A DNA stretch of 64,000 bases from Guadua angustifolia. Its lineage: Eukaryota > Streptophyta > Magnoliopsida > Poales > Poaceae. The notes below the pieces were generated by a model. The model was given only the letters and a program-made list of their open reading frames with translations, ran no database searches and was not told the origin of the DNA. Below are positions 22,501-34,559 of this stretch, in pieces (positions within the stretch are counted from its first letter, which is position 1; the number at the start of each line of letters is the position of its first letter). Position numbers and translations under genes: made by a program. The stretch covers positions 186,001-250,000 of the forward strand of contig JAYEVE010001199.1 of the NCBI GenBank assembly GCA_036346375.1, given 5' to 3'.

Positions 22501-24900
22501 CACATTGCCGTGGTGGGGTAAATCGCGAAGCGTCGGTTAATTCCTACTTCTACGTGGTGAGATGAATGGATTAATTAGTTCGTTTCCTAATTCTTGATTT
22601 GGGTAAATTGGTTGGTGGTTTAATTTGTGGTGGTTGTTGAGAAGAGTGGTTGTATTCTTATGCTAGTTTGTTCTTTTGCCTATACTTGGTATCGTACAAT
22701 GGGCGGTGTGTTCTCTAGTCTTGTGTCGCTCAAGACATCGAGGAGGTAATAGTTCGTGATGACCATTGGCTTGGTTAGTTTGAATTGAAGGGTAAGATGT
22801 TTTGCTCTTGTCAATGGATAATGACACAATGCAGGTTGAATGATGTTTTAAGTCGTATCTTTTAGAAGATTCAGAGGCGTAGTAAGCGTAGTATAGGGCT
22901 GCGGGGTTTTCCCCTCATTGTGTGTTTTGTTTTGCTTGCTGCCTATGTCTAGACAACACATATTGATTGCGAGGTTTAAGCGTCCTTTAGTTTTTGCAAG
23001 TGGAACAAAAGAGCCTTCAACTAAAATTTAGTTTGTCATAAGTCTTTGTATCGTTGATTGTTCACGCTTTTGATCTTGCTACAATGGAAATAATTTCGTT
23101 ATTCGCAATTTTGTTTTTACCACCTTGAATCTAAATAAGGATTGATTTTTTTCGAAATGCTGAATATTGTGTTAATTATGTAATATGAAGATTTTCTTTT
23201 GGAATATTGAGAAGATTTAACAACGGAAGAAGCGGTTGGTTAGTGGGGTAACTCTGAGGTTGTATCGTGTAATTGTCCAACAATCTTTTCGCGGCCTATT
23301 TGTTGCCTTTCTTGAATCAAAAGTAGCGTCTTTCTTGAGAAATTTATTATTCATTTTTTGCGAGAATTTATTATTCGGTATTGCATTTCTTTTGTGGGTA
23401 ATGGAGATGTGCATGTGCCAATCTTTGATTATTTGAAGAGAAGTCCATAGCTCATTGCAACAATTATGTTCAGATATTGGGAAACACACAGTTATGTTGA
23501 CTTTCATAGTGGAATTATCAGGAAAAAAGGTTTTCTGGTGATGCAAAGGGGCCAGTCAGTTCTTTTGGCTTGGGGACCTTGCTTGTGGGGCTTACTGTTC
23601 AATGATGATTTAGGGACTGAAATAGACTATTTGTGACAACAAAACTTGACAGTTTATTACAGCTTGATTGATTAGTTCAATTGTCATATTTCTGTATATG
23701 CTAGTTTAGACCTTTGCTCTGGTAAGCTTATTACATTTTTCTATCCTGTGCATACAAAATATACAATTGATTTGCTTCAGACTGTCAAGTAGTAAAATTG
23801 CAATAGAGGTAAGGTTGTCACAAATCAGTCTATTGCTCGTTCCCCGTGGCGAGGAGGGCCTTTAGGCAACCCGACATCTGAGAACACTTTAAAAGTAAAA
23901 CAACTTGAGCTAGATGCTACTTGATTTGTTAATGATCATGCCATTGTTGATATCTCTGTTTGTGTGCTAATTCAATATGATACACTCAGTTATTATAAGT
24001 CAGTATGATATCTTGTGCTATTTTGATGGTTGGAATCAATGTATTTAGCTAAATGTGTTTCCTTCTTGAATGAATACAATAATATTCAATTTGGATGTTA
24101 ACTCTGCGAATTGCGAAATGTGTTTTGATTTTAATTGGGATTGTGTGGATGAGTGCTTTAATATCATGTTGGTATTGATCTTGTGTATGTGCTTGATCTT
24201 GTGTCTATATATATATATATTCTTATGTATGTGCTTGATCTTGTGTCTATATATGTATATATATGCTAGTAGTTGTGTATAGTGGAGATAGTTGATATCA
24301 TTAGAGAACAATTCACTTAGTCTTGTAAAACCAAATAACTCTAAGCACTTTAAGGATCTAATATAGTCCTCAATTAGTACATCTTCTATCTTATGCCTTT
24401 TGTTAAAATTCTTTGAGTCTTATTGTGCATTTTAAGGTGATTTGTGATTGAGGTGAAGATTCTTATCTTCATCCATACCCTAAGTCTGAGAGTACTCCTT
24501 ACCTGCAATCCTCGTGAAATAAGAAATTCTTGAAGTAGTTCTCATCTTCATAGAACATGAAATTTTTCATTGCAAAAGTTGGAGAGGAAGAACATCCACT
24601 CTTAATAACACCACTAGATTTAAAATAAAATAATATTATTTAAAAAAATTCCCAAGAAAGGTAAGCAAAAATCATAAATTTCTTCCTGATCATGCCATTG
24701 TTAGTACATCAGTTAGTACATGGACTTGAAATGAGCCATGGACAGGCACTTTAAGGATCTAATATAATCCTCGGTTAGTACATCTTCTATCTTACTCCTC
24801 AGTTAGTACATATTTTCCTCAGTGTGCTAATTCAATATGATACACTTAGTTATTCTATCAGTTAGTACATATTTTCTTTCCCTCTCTGAAATATCTCCTT
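22501..24900. other. AT-rich interior of the CACTA element, no gene recognised
   Basis: The region looks like intron or spacer. A short tandem repeat of about 50 bp built on 'cttgatcttgtgtctatatat' lies at 24176-24262. TTAGTACAT motifs recur between 24376 and 24870. Open frames are short and lack domains. Confidence 0.4.
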
Positions 24901-24917
24901 TCTATTGAGTAGTTCTA

Positions 24918-27900
24918 ATGGAGCCCGGCCGAGCCTATAATGGAGTAGAGCCCGACCGGTACCTTACCCTCCACCCAACCACGAAGTTGCCGAGGCCTCC
25001 ACCGCTGTTCTGGGGCCTCCACCGCTGTTCCGAGGCCTCCACTTACATTGCAACACGCCGAGGGCGAGGAAGACTAAAAGCTGAAGGCGGTACACCATCA
25101 CGGAGGTCTCGAATCTGGGTCCCTGTAATCAAAAAAGCGTGACAAAATACAAGTCAACATGCGGTACATCGTAGGAGAAAGTGCCAATCACCTATTCGGA
25201 TTGGCATAAAGTGCCTAAGCCACCAAAGCGGATCTGTGGGATGAGCTCAAAGGAACCTTCGCATTCCCGAAGAGTCGAAGAACTCGTGCGTCGCGATGCA
25301 TTGATGACCATGGATGCGGCGTGGAGAAACTTCAAGGCGGTGAGCGTAAATTATGTGAAGCAAAAGCGGTCGACCGTCGGAGACTACCCAAGATTACTGA
25401 CCATCTTGGGATGAGTTCGTGGCGATGAAGCAATCTGAAGCGACAAGGAAGTCTAGTGAGGACCACATTAGCATCGCAAGAAGGAATACTCACCCCACGG
25501 ACTTGGCACGAGTGGGTACGGGTAAAATTGCTCAATGGGACAGCGGGAATTACAAGTGATCCAACAGTGACACAAGTCCTTGGTCGGACTACGGACGAGT
25601 GAAGCACTACGTGCTAGCGAGGCAGATCTCTTGTCTCTTGGGAGTTTATCATTCAAGCGGCGAAAACGAAGCGATGGCGCAAAGAGTTCATCGGTTTACG
25701 CCCGATCCACCCAAGGATCCTTCCACCCAAAGCAGGAGAAAGACGAGCTATCGGCCCTCGAAACAAAAGCACTCCGGTCGAACACGAGGTGTTGGGGTCA
25801 AGGTTCCATGGAAGATGGGATTCACGAGCACGAAGACTCTTATAGGAGTCGGAAAAGAGCTAAGAAAAGCGGTGGCGAAATGAAAAGTATGAAGGAAAGG
25901 GTTCTTGCGAGAATTACAACCCACCATTCACGAACAAGTTCAACGACAAGTACAAGAAGCCTTGAGCGACGCAGTCGAAAACGCTCTCTCCGGCCCTCTG
26001 GTCGTCCCGGCGATTCTGGTCACGCCATTGCACAAGCGGACAAAAACCATTATCCTCAGGCGACATACATGACCCCACACCCTGTCAGCTCAACGTGCCC
26101 GTGATGAACATATTTCTACAGGCTGCTATAGGGGTAGCTTATCCGTGCCAAGAAGGGGGTGTCCTGCACAATGCCCCGATAGCGCCAGGTTATGCAAAGG
26201 TCCAGGTGGACACGGTAGTTGCACGTTCGCGATAAGCGGCTAGAAAAACCCGCCAATGACGAGATAACAACTCGGGAGGTGCCGTCCACTCATTCATCGA
26301 TGGCGCAAGCGTGACATCATCTTGGACCATGCGGTGGCACCTCTCGACATCGTCTTGGATCATGCCTCGCCGACCTCTCTGCAGTACAATCCGCGCATCG
26401 ATCCACGAGCACGTGAGAGTGAAAGCGGTGAAGAAGCAAGATGAGGTAGAAAAGAAATCCATTGAAGGCCGCATAAATATGGCCCTATTAGTACTCCAAA
26501 GCGAAACACAGTAACACAGGTACTTCAAAGGACAAACCTACAACCCCGATCCCAAAAATGGCACATTAGACAAGCCGTATCGGCTAGATCGAGGAAGCGA
26601 GGACCGAGTATGATGTCGTCCGAGAAAAAGTAAGGGCAAGGCAAAGTCGATGAACAAGAAAATCAACCAAAATTGAAATTCGAGGTTGGGAAGCCCTTAG
26701 TCACCGATTCGAGTTAAGCAGTCTAACACCCATGATGCAAATGACTACATGCATGGTACATGGGCGATCCAACCAAGGCGTACTCGAAGGTGATCACTGC
26801 GGTGTTCCGTGAGGAACATTTTCACCACGAGGGCTATGGCTACTTCTTAATAGAATTCGATAACATGCACAACTTGTTCTATCATGGCGCCCTCGACATA
26901 TGTTTTTGAGATCTTTGGACAATGTAAGTGTCTAATATATCAATCTTGGTCTACATTCACGTATCTACCGATAAATGTCATGTCTAACTATTTCGTTATA
27001 TAGATACGAGATTCAAGAACTACGAAGAACCAAGGGGCGATTAGGATTCCTCGACCGGAGCGGTTTGCCAAGAAGAAATCGAGAGAGTACCAAAGGAGGT
27101 CGAGAATGCGTCTATAAAGCTTTGCTTAAACTACAAGACAAGGAGTTTATACTTGTACCATACAATTTTAAGTAAGTTCCTCACTAGCGAGTTAAATTAC
27201 TCGTTGGTTTCATTATTTACTCGGCGTAACGACTAATGGCTATGGCATCCAGATTCCTTTGGATTCTCGTAGTAATTCATCCGACAAGAGCAAGATCTTG
27301 ATCATGGATCCTTTGGATAAACCTAAAGCGGACTATGAAGTGATGTCACGTTTAATCAGCGAGGCGTTCAAAAGATATTGTCGAACGACGAGACACCGCC
27401 CATACCGAAAACCCTTACAATCCGTACTAAATTTCCGATGCATACGCAAGGAATATTCTTATATCGTATTTCATAGTAAATAGCTCCTTCGACGACATCT
27501 TAGTTCATTCCATTTTCGCGGTGTCTGGCGAAGCAAGGAACAAATCTATGTGGGTACTTAGGTGTGCCGATACATGCGGAAATCTTAAGTTGCACAATAA
27601 AAGACAATGGCGTGGAGGTCGGTCATCTTGACATGACACATCGATTCGCGCCACTCGATTTCTATATGCTCTCTTAATTACATTTTTCATACCTCTGAGC
27701 CTCAAAGCTGTCTCTGGTAGGGCGCCGTTCTGAAATCCAAGTCGTTCGGGGCCAACTCGCCTACTTCATCATGAAGGAAATACTCAACAAAAAGCGAGTT
27801 TTATGGCCGAAGACAACAACGATCCACTCCTCCATACTCATGTCTCACATCGCGTGTCTCCAAGCTCCGAAGACCCATAGGCTTCTAGTTTACAAAACTA

Positions 27901-27965
27901 GTTTAGGCTTTTGTTACTTCAATTCTATTTCATTACAAAGTGTAAATAACTCTTTGTACCTTTGA
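24918..27965 (+). pseudogene. Second CACTA gene: Ptta/En-Spm plus Ulp1-like protease, broken
   Basis: The first part (25150-26100) carries motifs of the plant transposase family Ptta/En-Spm: YIVGESANHLFG, PITYSDWHKVP, ALMTMDAAWRNFK and VNYVKQKRS, in alternating frames. The region 25850-26500 is charged and glutamine/lysine-rich, as in coiled-coil tails. The last part (26990-27480) resembles the Ulp1-type cysteine protease domain often carried by plant CACTA elements: KEFILVPYNF, then an intron-like gap, then LIMDPLDKPKADYE. The catalytic histidine normally follows the PYN motif, at the exon junction, and cannot be placed safely. The transcript would lie downstream of, and parallel to, the transposase gene. 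Many frameshifts are present. Confidence 0.75.
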
Positions 27966-29890
27966 AATGGGAGCCCCTTCTTTCCTCAATGCCACTTCTC
28001 TTGTCGATGGTTACGCTCTTGTAGCATGTATGTTTGTCTTCTTGAGGAACACATGTACACACATGCAGTGGCACTTCTAAATATTTCATGTGTTTGCCTT
28101 ACATGGTTATTTTTTCATATGAAGTTATTTCATGTGTATGTAATAGTTTGATAAACTAACCAAGTGAAAAAATTACTTGGTTTTATGTGATGAGAGACTT
28201 TGGCGCTTTTGAGAAGGAACATGAGTATCACAGTTGTCAAGCTCATCAACACGTATAACTTTTTGCAGAGTGAGGATGCATTATGGTCATCCAGATGTTT
28301 TTGATACAATTTTTCATATAACGAGGGTGGAATTAGTAAAGCCTCTCGCATCATCAATATCGGTGAGGATATATATGTAGGTAAGACTATTGACCTTTTA
28401 CGCTTTGTCTCATTCGATAGTTATGTGAATGATTTTGATTTTCTTGTTCAACACTTGAAATGGTTAGTCTTGATAGTTCTACAACCTTTTCATTGTATTG
28501 AAGGTTCCATGAGCACCTAGGAAGAAAGGTATCGATGGGTTCATCAATGTAGATTATAAGAATAAAACTACTGCTGTTGAGGTGAGTCCCTTTCATAGGA
28601 TTTTCTTTTTAATTTTTAACCTCAATGTGCATATATAACTCGAGATAGTGATATAAGCTACCATAATATATTTTCTTTGGTACTTGTAAGTCTTACGCTC
28701 CCCTGAAGATCTTTGCTTCATATCCATGACTTGATCTTATTGACATTTTTCTTCCGCATCTGCGATGATGTAAGAGGAAACAATCGGCGGGATCCATTCG
28801 AGAGAGCATAGGGAGCGCACTAGCTTTGAGATTACGTATGTTGCTTGCTAAGATTCTATTGATACTTGTGATGCTCATAAGTTAAGAATACTATGATCTG
28901 CGAGCTTCTTATGTGGAGCGCAGGACATTTCAGTATAACCAAATCTCGGTGAAATACCTTACAACATAGGTTTCCTTCAAGTAGCCACTTGTAAGTCTTC
29001 TGATTTCGCACATATCTTCTATCTTTGACTTTATCCATATCCTTGCAACATCTTGTTTCATTCACGGTCGATTCAGTTGACTTATCTTCTCATGCATATA
29101 GATGCTTAGTTCTAGTTTTTATGCTTAATCTTTGCATTGAATGTTTCATAGGTCACTTCAAGGAAATAGACTAAGCGGGGAAATTCAAAGGTGATTGGCC
29201 TCATGCGGGCTCTTGCTATTATGTGAGTCAAACCGAACAAGTCTATTGTTATCGAACCTTTTGATTGTTGTCAAAGGAAAAGCATGTCAACCGAACAAGT
29301 CTATTGTTATCAGAACCTTTTGATTGTTGTACGAGTCCCAAAAGAAAAGGTTATCTTTACGGAAATCATGGTGTAGCTATTTGCGATTTTTTCGATTTTC
29401 CTACATTCCTACATAGTGATTGATTACTCCTTTATCTAGGTTCTTTGGAGATGTTTTGTTAGTGCAAAGGGAAGCGCAAATTCACTACATAAGCTAAGGT
29501 TGCGAAGGCTGCTTTGGTGCTTTTGCTATTATAATCATCAATCATCTCCACGGTATGCGATATATGAAATTCCTTGTAAAATTCTACATACAATTGTTTC
29601 GCTTATGACTGTCTTTGTAGTACTATATATGTAATTAACAAATGAAGATGTTAGGATCAGGGAATGGGCTCAACAAAGTAATTTGTCTTACCATGCATAT
29701 ACTAAATTTCACCACTTAACTTTTTGTTTACCCTTATAATCGTCTTGTATGTTGATTCATGTTTGGTTTAGTTGGTATTTATGCCAAGTGGTGTTGTGGT
29801 CAGCATATATATTTGGTAATTCATCTTGGCATTTCCAATAACGAGAGGGCATAGCTAGCTTTGCTGAGGCTAGCCACAAATGCCGATTTT
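27966..29890. other. AT-rich 3' part of the CACTA element
   Basis: No recognisable gene is present. A roughly 60-bp duplication, with AACCGAACAAGTCTATTG in both units, lies at 29228-29336. The right subterminal array follows. Confidence 0.4.
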
Positions 29891-29894
29891 TATT

Positions 29895-30160
29895 TTCTGT
29901 GTCGGACAATCGGTGGCGGTAGTACTATCGGTGGCGGTTTTGGCTAGAACCGTCAGCGATATCCATGTCGATGGCGGTTTTGGCTCAAACCGTCAGCGAT
30001 ATCATAGTATCGATGACGGTTCTAGCCAAAACCGTCACAAATAATGTTATCTGTGGTGGTTCTAGAACCGTCATTGATAATGCTGGATTATCAGTGGCAC
30101 TAAATATGTGGCGGTTCGAAAACCGTCACTGATGGCAGTTTCGAACCGCCACTGATTACA
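29895..30160. repeat. CACTA subterminal repeats, right
   Basis: GGTGGCGGTTTTGGC, AACCGTCAGCGATATC, ATGACGGTTCTAGCC and AACCGCCACTGATTAC alternate in both orientations up to 15 bp from the right terminus. Confidence 0.9.
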
Positions 30161-30390
30161 TTTTTCAAGGTAGTGCGGAGTGCTGCCGAGAGCCGTGAGA
30201 TGCGGCAGGATGGAGGTGCCAAATATCTGCCATATGCAATGCAAGGGGCTGCTGCAACAGAAGTTCGTCTACAACAAGATGGTAATTAGCAGGTAGCTCA
30301 TGTAGTAGAGTACTTGGTCTTCGATCCTGGGTTGTAGGCACATGATCAAGTCCATGCATGCAGTACGTACTCAGTCAAGCCGTTCCGTGG

Positions 30391-30470
30391 TGGAACGGGT
30401 AGCTCGTCGTAACGGCCGGGAGGTTGGTGGAACGAGTAGCTCGCCGTAATGGCCGGGAGGCTGGAGACGT
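30391..30470. repeat. ~41-bp tandem duplication
   Basis: Two units carry GGTGGAACGGGTAGCTCG and GGTGGAACGAGTAGCTCG, each followed by 'taa-ggccgggagg'. They lie between the CACTA right end and the U-box gene fragment. No other feature is seen in 30179-30660. Confidence 0.75.
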
Positions 30471-30662
30471 GCTATTCATTTATAAGTACGTGTACTCGTC
30501 TTTTGTTTTCCAGGAGAGTGTGATTCCCAGTAATTCAAGCTAGTTGCATTTGTGTCCAACTTTTGTTCTCTCCTGTGTATTTGTGCTTGTATCCAGAGAA
30601 GCAAGAGTACGTGCGTGTTTGTGATAAACATGAGAGAGAGAGAGAGAGGGAGTGATTCCCAA

Positions 30663-31633
30663 CAGTCGAGGCGCAACAGAACGCGGCGGCCATCCTGTTC
30701 TACCTTTCATCGAACAACGACTACTGCGAGGATATCAGCCGCACCCTGGAGGCTGTCCCGACGCTCATCCACCTCACGCGGGAGGGCGCGTACTGCGGCC
30801 GCAAGAATGCGCTGGTGAGCCTCTACGGGGTGCTTCAGTGCGTGAGTAGCCACAGGAAGGCGGTGTTTGCCGGCGCCGTGGCCGTGCTCGCGAACCTCCT
30901 GTCCAGCGACCTTGACAACCTCGTGAACGACTCCGTCACGCTGCTCGCAAGGCTTGTCGAGCAGCCGGTCGGTGAGGCGGCCTTCCTGGTCATCTCGGCG
31001 CTCGTCGCCCACCTCATTGACTTCCTCAGCACGTGTGCGTTCAGGTCGTGGAAACGACCACTACGCGGAGCTGCTGGCCTCGCTGTGCCGATCGACACGG
31101 CGGCGACAAGGTCGTCGCCCTGCTGGGCAAGATACCGGGGCTGATGCCAGTGCTACACGCGCTCATCGTCGACGGTAGCCCTCAGACGAGCAAGAGGGCG
31201 AGGTGGCTTGTCAACAAAATACACTGGCGCGAACGTCGCGAAGGCGCGTTGGCGCGAGTGACCTCACTCCGCCCGGCTGTGTTCGAGCTTCGGCTCTCAC
31301 GGTCGCGCACGAGGCGAGGGCTGCGTACGGGCGTGTGTGTGAGTGTATGGGTGGGGTACGTGTGTATGCGTATGTCACTCGTCTGTTGTTTCTCTCTTCT
31401 GTAACGCATTGCCAGAGCTCTGGCCAATTTTTTTTTAAAAAAAAAACAAAATACACTGGCACTTCGATCAGCGAGAACCGGCGGCGGTCGTGCCACCGGC
31501 TGGTGACCGTGTGTTATCTGAGTATAGTACGTACACGAACTTTCGTGTCCAATGGTGCACATTTCATTTGGGTTTTCGGAGAGAGTTTTTTTCCCGGCTC
31601 ACATTTTTTAAGAGCAGGGATGGATTTTGATAT
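30663..31633 (+). pseudogene. Plant U-box/ARM E3 ligase C-terminus (PUB18/19-like), broken
   Basis: The frame encodes ARM repeats like those at the end of plant U-box proteins of the PUB18/19 type, ubiquitin ligases acting in stress and ABA signalling. Visible motifs are AAAILFYLSS, GRKNALVSLYGVL, DSVTLLARLVEQP, YAELLASLC, HGGDKVVALLGKIPGLMP and DGSPQTSKRARWLV. The U-box itself and the first ARM repeats are missing. Two frameshifts, near 31035 and 31090, break the frame. A SINE is inserted in the last codons; past it the frame resumes (HFDQREPAAVVPPAG) and stops near 31630. The fragment lies inside the putative Helitron, so it may have been captured. GC content is higher than that of the neighbours. 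Confidence 0.82.
31229..31445 (+). mobile_element. tRNA-derived SINE, second copy, 15-bp TSD
   Basis: Exact duplications ACAAAATACACTGGC flank it at 31214-31228 and 31446-31460. The body follows the same plan as the element at 4615-4824: GCGAACG-type head, B-box region TTCGAGCTTCGG, GTGTGTGTGAGTG body, CAGAGCTCTGGCCAATTTT, and an A-rich tail. It is diverged from that copy in the head, so the A box is weak. It interrupts the U-box fragment. Confidence 0.93.
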
Positions 31634-31639
31634 TCGTTT

Positions 31640-33320
31640 TGTTGCGTTACGATCGTGAGACATTCTACCGGATACGCACATGTACATGTATATTATGTAT
31701 GTATACTGTATAGTTGTGCAGAGAACGATGTGTTAGTTGTTTCAACTTTGCATTTCTGTTCAATTGTTTTCCTCTTGTGCGTCATTAAGTGAGTGGCAAA
31801 CAACGAAGGCTTCAGTGCACGGTGTGGTGATTTGAATAAACAAAGAAGTCTGCTTGTGGCCAGAATTGTTGATGATTGCATTCGTAATTGTTCTTGCTTG
31901 TGATTTGCAATTCGGAAGGGGTAGCAAGCAGCAGCCTTGTATTAGAGGCTTCGTTTGCAGCATCGGAACGATGTTCACTCGATTGATCGTATAGTTAAAT
32001 TAATGTCGTCGTTTCTGAATATGCAAGGAAAGTGACCGCATTCGGATTGCTGGAGCGACATTTGCATGGAATGTCTTTGTCCTGCCATTTGCTATGACAC
32101 CCTATCACTATTTTTGCCTTTAGGTCACAATTGCCAGGAGGTCTCCTTATCCTGAACAGCTTGGATGTGTCAGCAATTTCATGGTTATGTTAACGTTGCA
32201 CAAATGATTTGACAACAAGTGCTCTAGAGGTGTGTTTTCTAACTTTAGTCGGTTCTATTACTAATGTAATATGTGTTACAATTTTCATTGCCTTTTGCAT
32301 GATCAGGCTATTGTGCTTTGTTGAAAAGAAAGTACAGTTCAATGAGATTGAAACACATTCTTTGTTTTTATCATCTGAATTAGTTCTTAGTGATAATGAT
32401 TTTCAATTGAATATTCTTTGTTTCTTTGCATTTGAATATCAAATGATGGTCTTGATCAAGATAAGGTCATAGGTAAGATTAATTTATGTACTTTTGTTTG
32501 TAGAACTCTTCTCCTTTTCATGTCAAAATATATAAAACGCAATGTGCCTTCCAAGGATGCAGCTCTTGGGCCAGATAGATGTCACGTGTGTACAGCATGC
32601 AACTGATCACTTATATCTTTAAGAACTCATTGCCATGGCTTTCTTCATTATATTTCTTTGCATAGGTTACACACTTTGGAGTTGCCTTTAGAGACGACCC
32701 ATTGGTAATATTGTTTGTTGGTGTTCTTATGAATACATATCTAGATGCTATGATCGTGGAGAATAATGAGTTGATTCGGTGTCAAGGTTACATAGGGTGA
32801 TACTGTAGAGAACAATATTGATGTTGCGAACCAGCAATTGAGCTATCCACACAGGATGACATTGAGACATAGAGGTTTTTTTAATCTTAGATTCTACATG
32901 CTTTATGTTATGTTCACCTAATCGACACTTAAGATTTTGTTTATTTACTAGCCATATTACTAAATGTGTCGAAAAAATTGATGTTCATGATATGATTTGG
33001 GGTTATATTTGATAATATGTTCATTGTACAGTTTGGGAATTACATTGTTTCATATGAAAAAATATTATGCACTTCAAAAGAGATTTTTATACAACCTTGC
33101 CTACTATTTCTTGTGTTTGCATGTAAGCAATACTTATGTGCATCTAAAACTTGCAAAGTATTTTGTAACATAAGGGCCTTTGGATTGTGAAATTAAAAAT
33201 AATTTTAAGGTTGAGTTTGTAAATAGGTGTTTAGAATTTGTATGCTTCGATGAATTGATTTAAACATTCAACCATTGCACAATCAGAGTAAACAATATCA
33301 TTTAGACATGGTTAGTGCTC
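31640..33320. other. AT-rich interior of the putative Helitron, no gene recognised
   Basis: Short frames only; none shows a domain. Near 33310 the text GTTAGTGCTCTTTGCAAATAAA is shared with 38296-38318, just before a similar Helitron-like terminus. This supports 33300-33381 being the terminal region of one family. Confidence 0.45.
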
Positions 33321-33381
33321 TTTGCAAATAAATTTTTATCGCAAATTAAGTTTTCGTTGCAACGCACGGATATATGACTAG

Positions 33382-34106
33382 TACTCTCTTATGAATATCA
33401 CGGGCGAAAGGAACGCGCTTGCCATCACCCAAACAGCGATGTCCGGCTTTCGTGCGTGCGATGCGTTGTCGCCGATCGAGTTAATTAATTACGCGGCGCC
33501 GTCTCAGTACATCGAACAGAAGGACGCGAGAGAAATACTACTGTAGCGACGTCTCCATGCAGTGATAATATACGTAACGACGTGCCAGAGATAACCGATA
33601 TTGGTACAAATTAAATGTGTGCAAGAAGCTAGCTAGACTTATGTGTATACGTGCGATCTGTTTTTCCTTTCGCTACCGTGTTGACTAGGTTCAAGAATCA
33701 AGAGTCAAGTCAAGTCATGCTTGTTGGCGTCAAACCTCCTGTGGTCCAGGTCCAGGTCAAGATCCAGACGTAGGGGCAAACTTAAAAGATTGTGTGTGAG
33801 TGTGATCATATGCAATACACATGAGACCTTGGTTTCTTAATCTAGGGTATCATATATATGTTATTTCGTACGTACTACTTACGTAGCGTTCCAGGAAAGA
33901 TATTTACAAATGAGACCATTATATACATGCATGCTCAATCTGAATTCCAGTACTACTTTAAGATTCACGAAGTTTTATGCAGTCGTGATGAAGCAAGACA
34001 CATATAAATCTATACATCAAGAAAACATGCGTGCTATGAATATTTACAAAAGGTACTTCAATTTTCTGTCCTCCTAGATGAGCGCGCGGCCATTTTCCAG
34101 TAGTCT
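33382..34106. other. Intergenic between the putative Helitron and copy B
   Basis: The part up to about 33620 has clustered CG dinucleotides; the rest is AT-rich. No coding region or mobile element with clear ends is seen. It covers the 3' flank of the minus-strand gene that follows. Confidence 0.35.
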
Positions 34107-34463
34107 TCAATCTCCACCCCTGGGAAGAAGGAAGAACGCATAGAAGCCACCGAGCACCGTGGAAGCGGCCATCAACCAAACAACAATGGCCACGGGCCAC
34201 GGCAAGAGCTCAGAGACTCTCCACGAGAACATGGTCGTCAGCAGAGTCGTCAGGAGCCAGACGACGACTTTCACGCGGTTCCTCGTCACGGAATCGGCCG
34301 GCGCCGTCTCGAACCAGCGTAGGCACAGGAAGAGCAGCACGAGGGCGAGGTAGGACGCGACGACAAAAGATATCGCTGCAAGGTCCCCATGTGATCTGTG
34401 GATAGCCACGATCGAGTTAGCGGTCAGGAACACGAACCCCGTGTACGTAGGCAGTGAGGCCAT
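34107..34463 (-). CDS. Small four-TM protein, DUF6490-like (copy B)
   Basis: This intact single-exon gene encodes 118 residues. Four hydrophobic segments lie at about residues 6-24, 31-49, 67-86 and 91-112. A charged loop (RWFETAPADSVTRNRVK) joins segments two and three. Conserved family marks are 'AIxRSxGD' after segment one, 'LLFLCLRWFE', 'LLTTLLTTMFSWRV' and the closing 'GGFYAFF'. It is the most divergent of the five and ends in RGGD. A TATA box stands 68 bp upstream of the start. No function is known for the family. It is flanked by the putative Helitron on one side and featureless DNA on the other. Confidence 0.85.
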   Translation of the reverse strand: MASLPTYTGFVFLTANSIVAIHRSHGDLAAISFVVASYLALVLLFLCLRWFETAPADSVTRNRVKVVVWLLTTLLTTMFSWRVSELLPWPVAIVVWLMAASTVLGGFYAFFLLPRGGD

Positions 34464-34529
34464 GAACGCGCGGTCAAGGGATGAGGAAGGCTTTCGTTTT
34501 GCAATCGATGAAAGCAGCGGGTGGGTGTA

Positions 34530-34541
34530 CTATATATATAG
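34530..34541 (-). promoter_or_regulatory. TATA box of copy B
   Basis: CTATATATATAG lies 68 bp before the start codon on the minus strand, at the usual spacing for a short leader. Confidence 0.6.
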
Positions 34542-34559
34542 CTGGGAGCACGGCGGAGT

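Larger units (their letters stand above)
17106..30175 (+). mobile_element. 13-kb CACTA (En/Spm) transposon, TSD CGG
   Basis: The left end starts CACTACTACAAAAC and the right end finishes CAAGGTAGTG, the inverted form CACTACCTTG. The 3-bp duplication CGG is at 17103-17105 and 30176-30178. Subterminal repeats of the type GTGGCGGTT...AACCGCCAC fill both ends. Inside are a Tnp2-type transposase gene (18.3-21.5 kb) and a second gene with Ptta/En-Spm and Ulp1-like parts (24.9-28 kb), both broken by many frameshifts as the sequence stands. It has the architecture of an autonomous element. It lies within the putative Helitron. Confidence 0.95.
16420..33381 (+). mobile_element. Putative Helitron, split by a CACTA element
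   Basis: The left end reads A then TCTATACTACTTC, a common 5' form of grass Helitrons. The right end carries the palindrome CGTTGCAACG, then CACGGATATATGA, and finishes CTAG followed by T. Insertion between A and T without target duplication fits the Helitron mechanism. The span includes the U-box gene fragment and a SINE, and the 13-kb CACTA is nested, leaving about 3.9 kb of original element. No Rep-helicase is present, so it would be non-autonomous. The pairing of these two ends is inferred, not proven. Confidence 0.4.
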
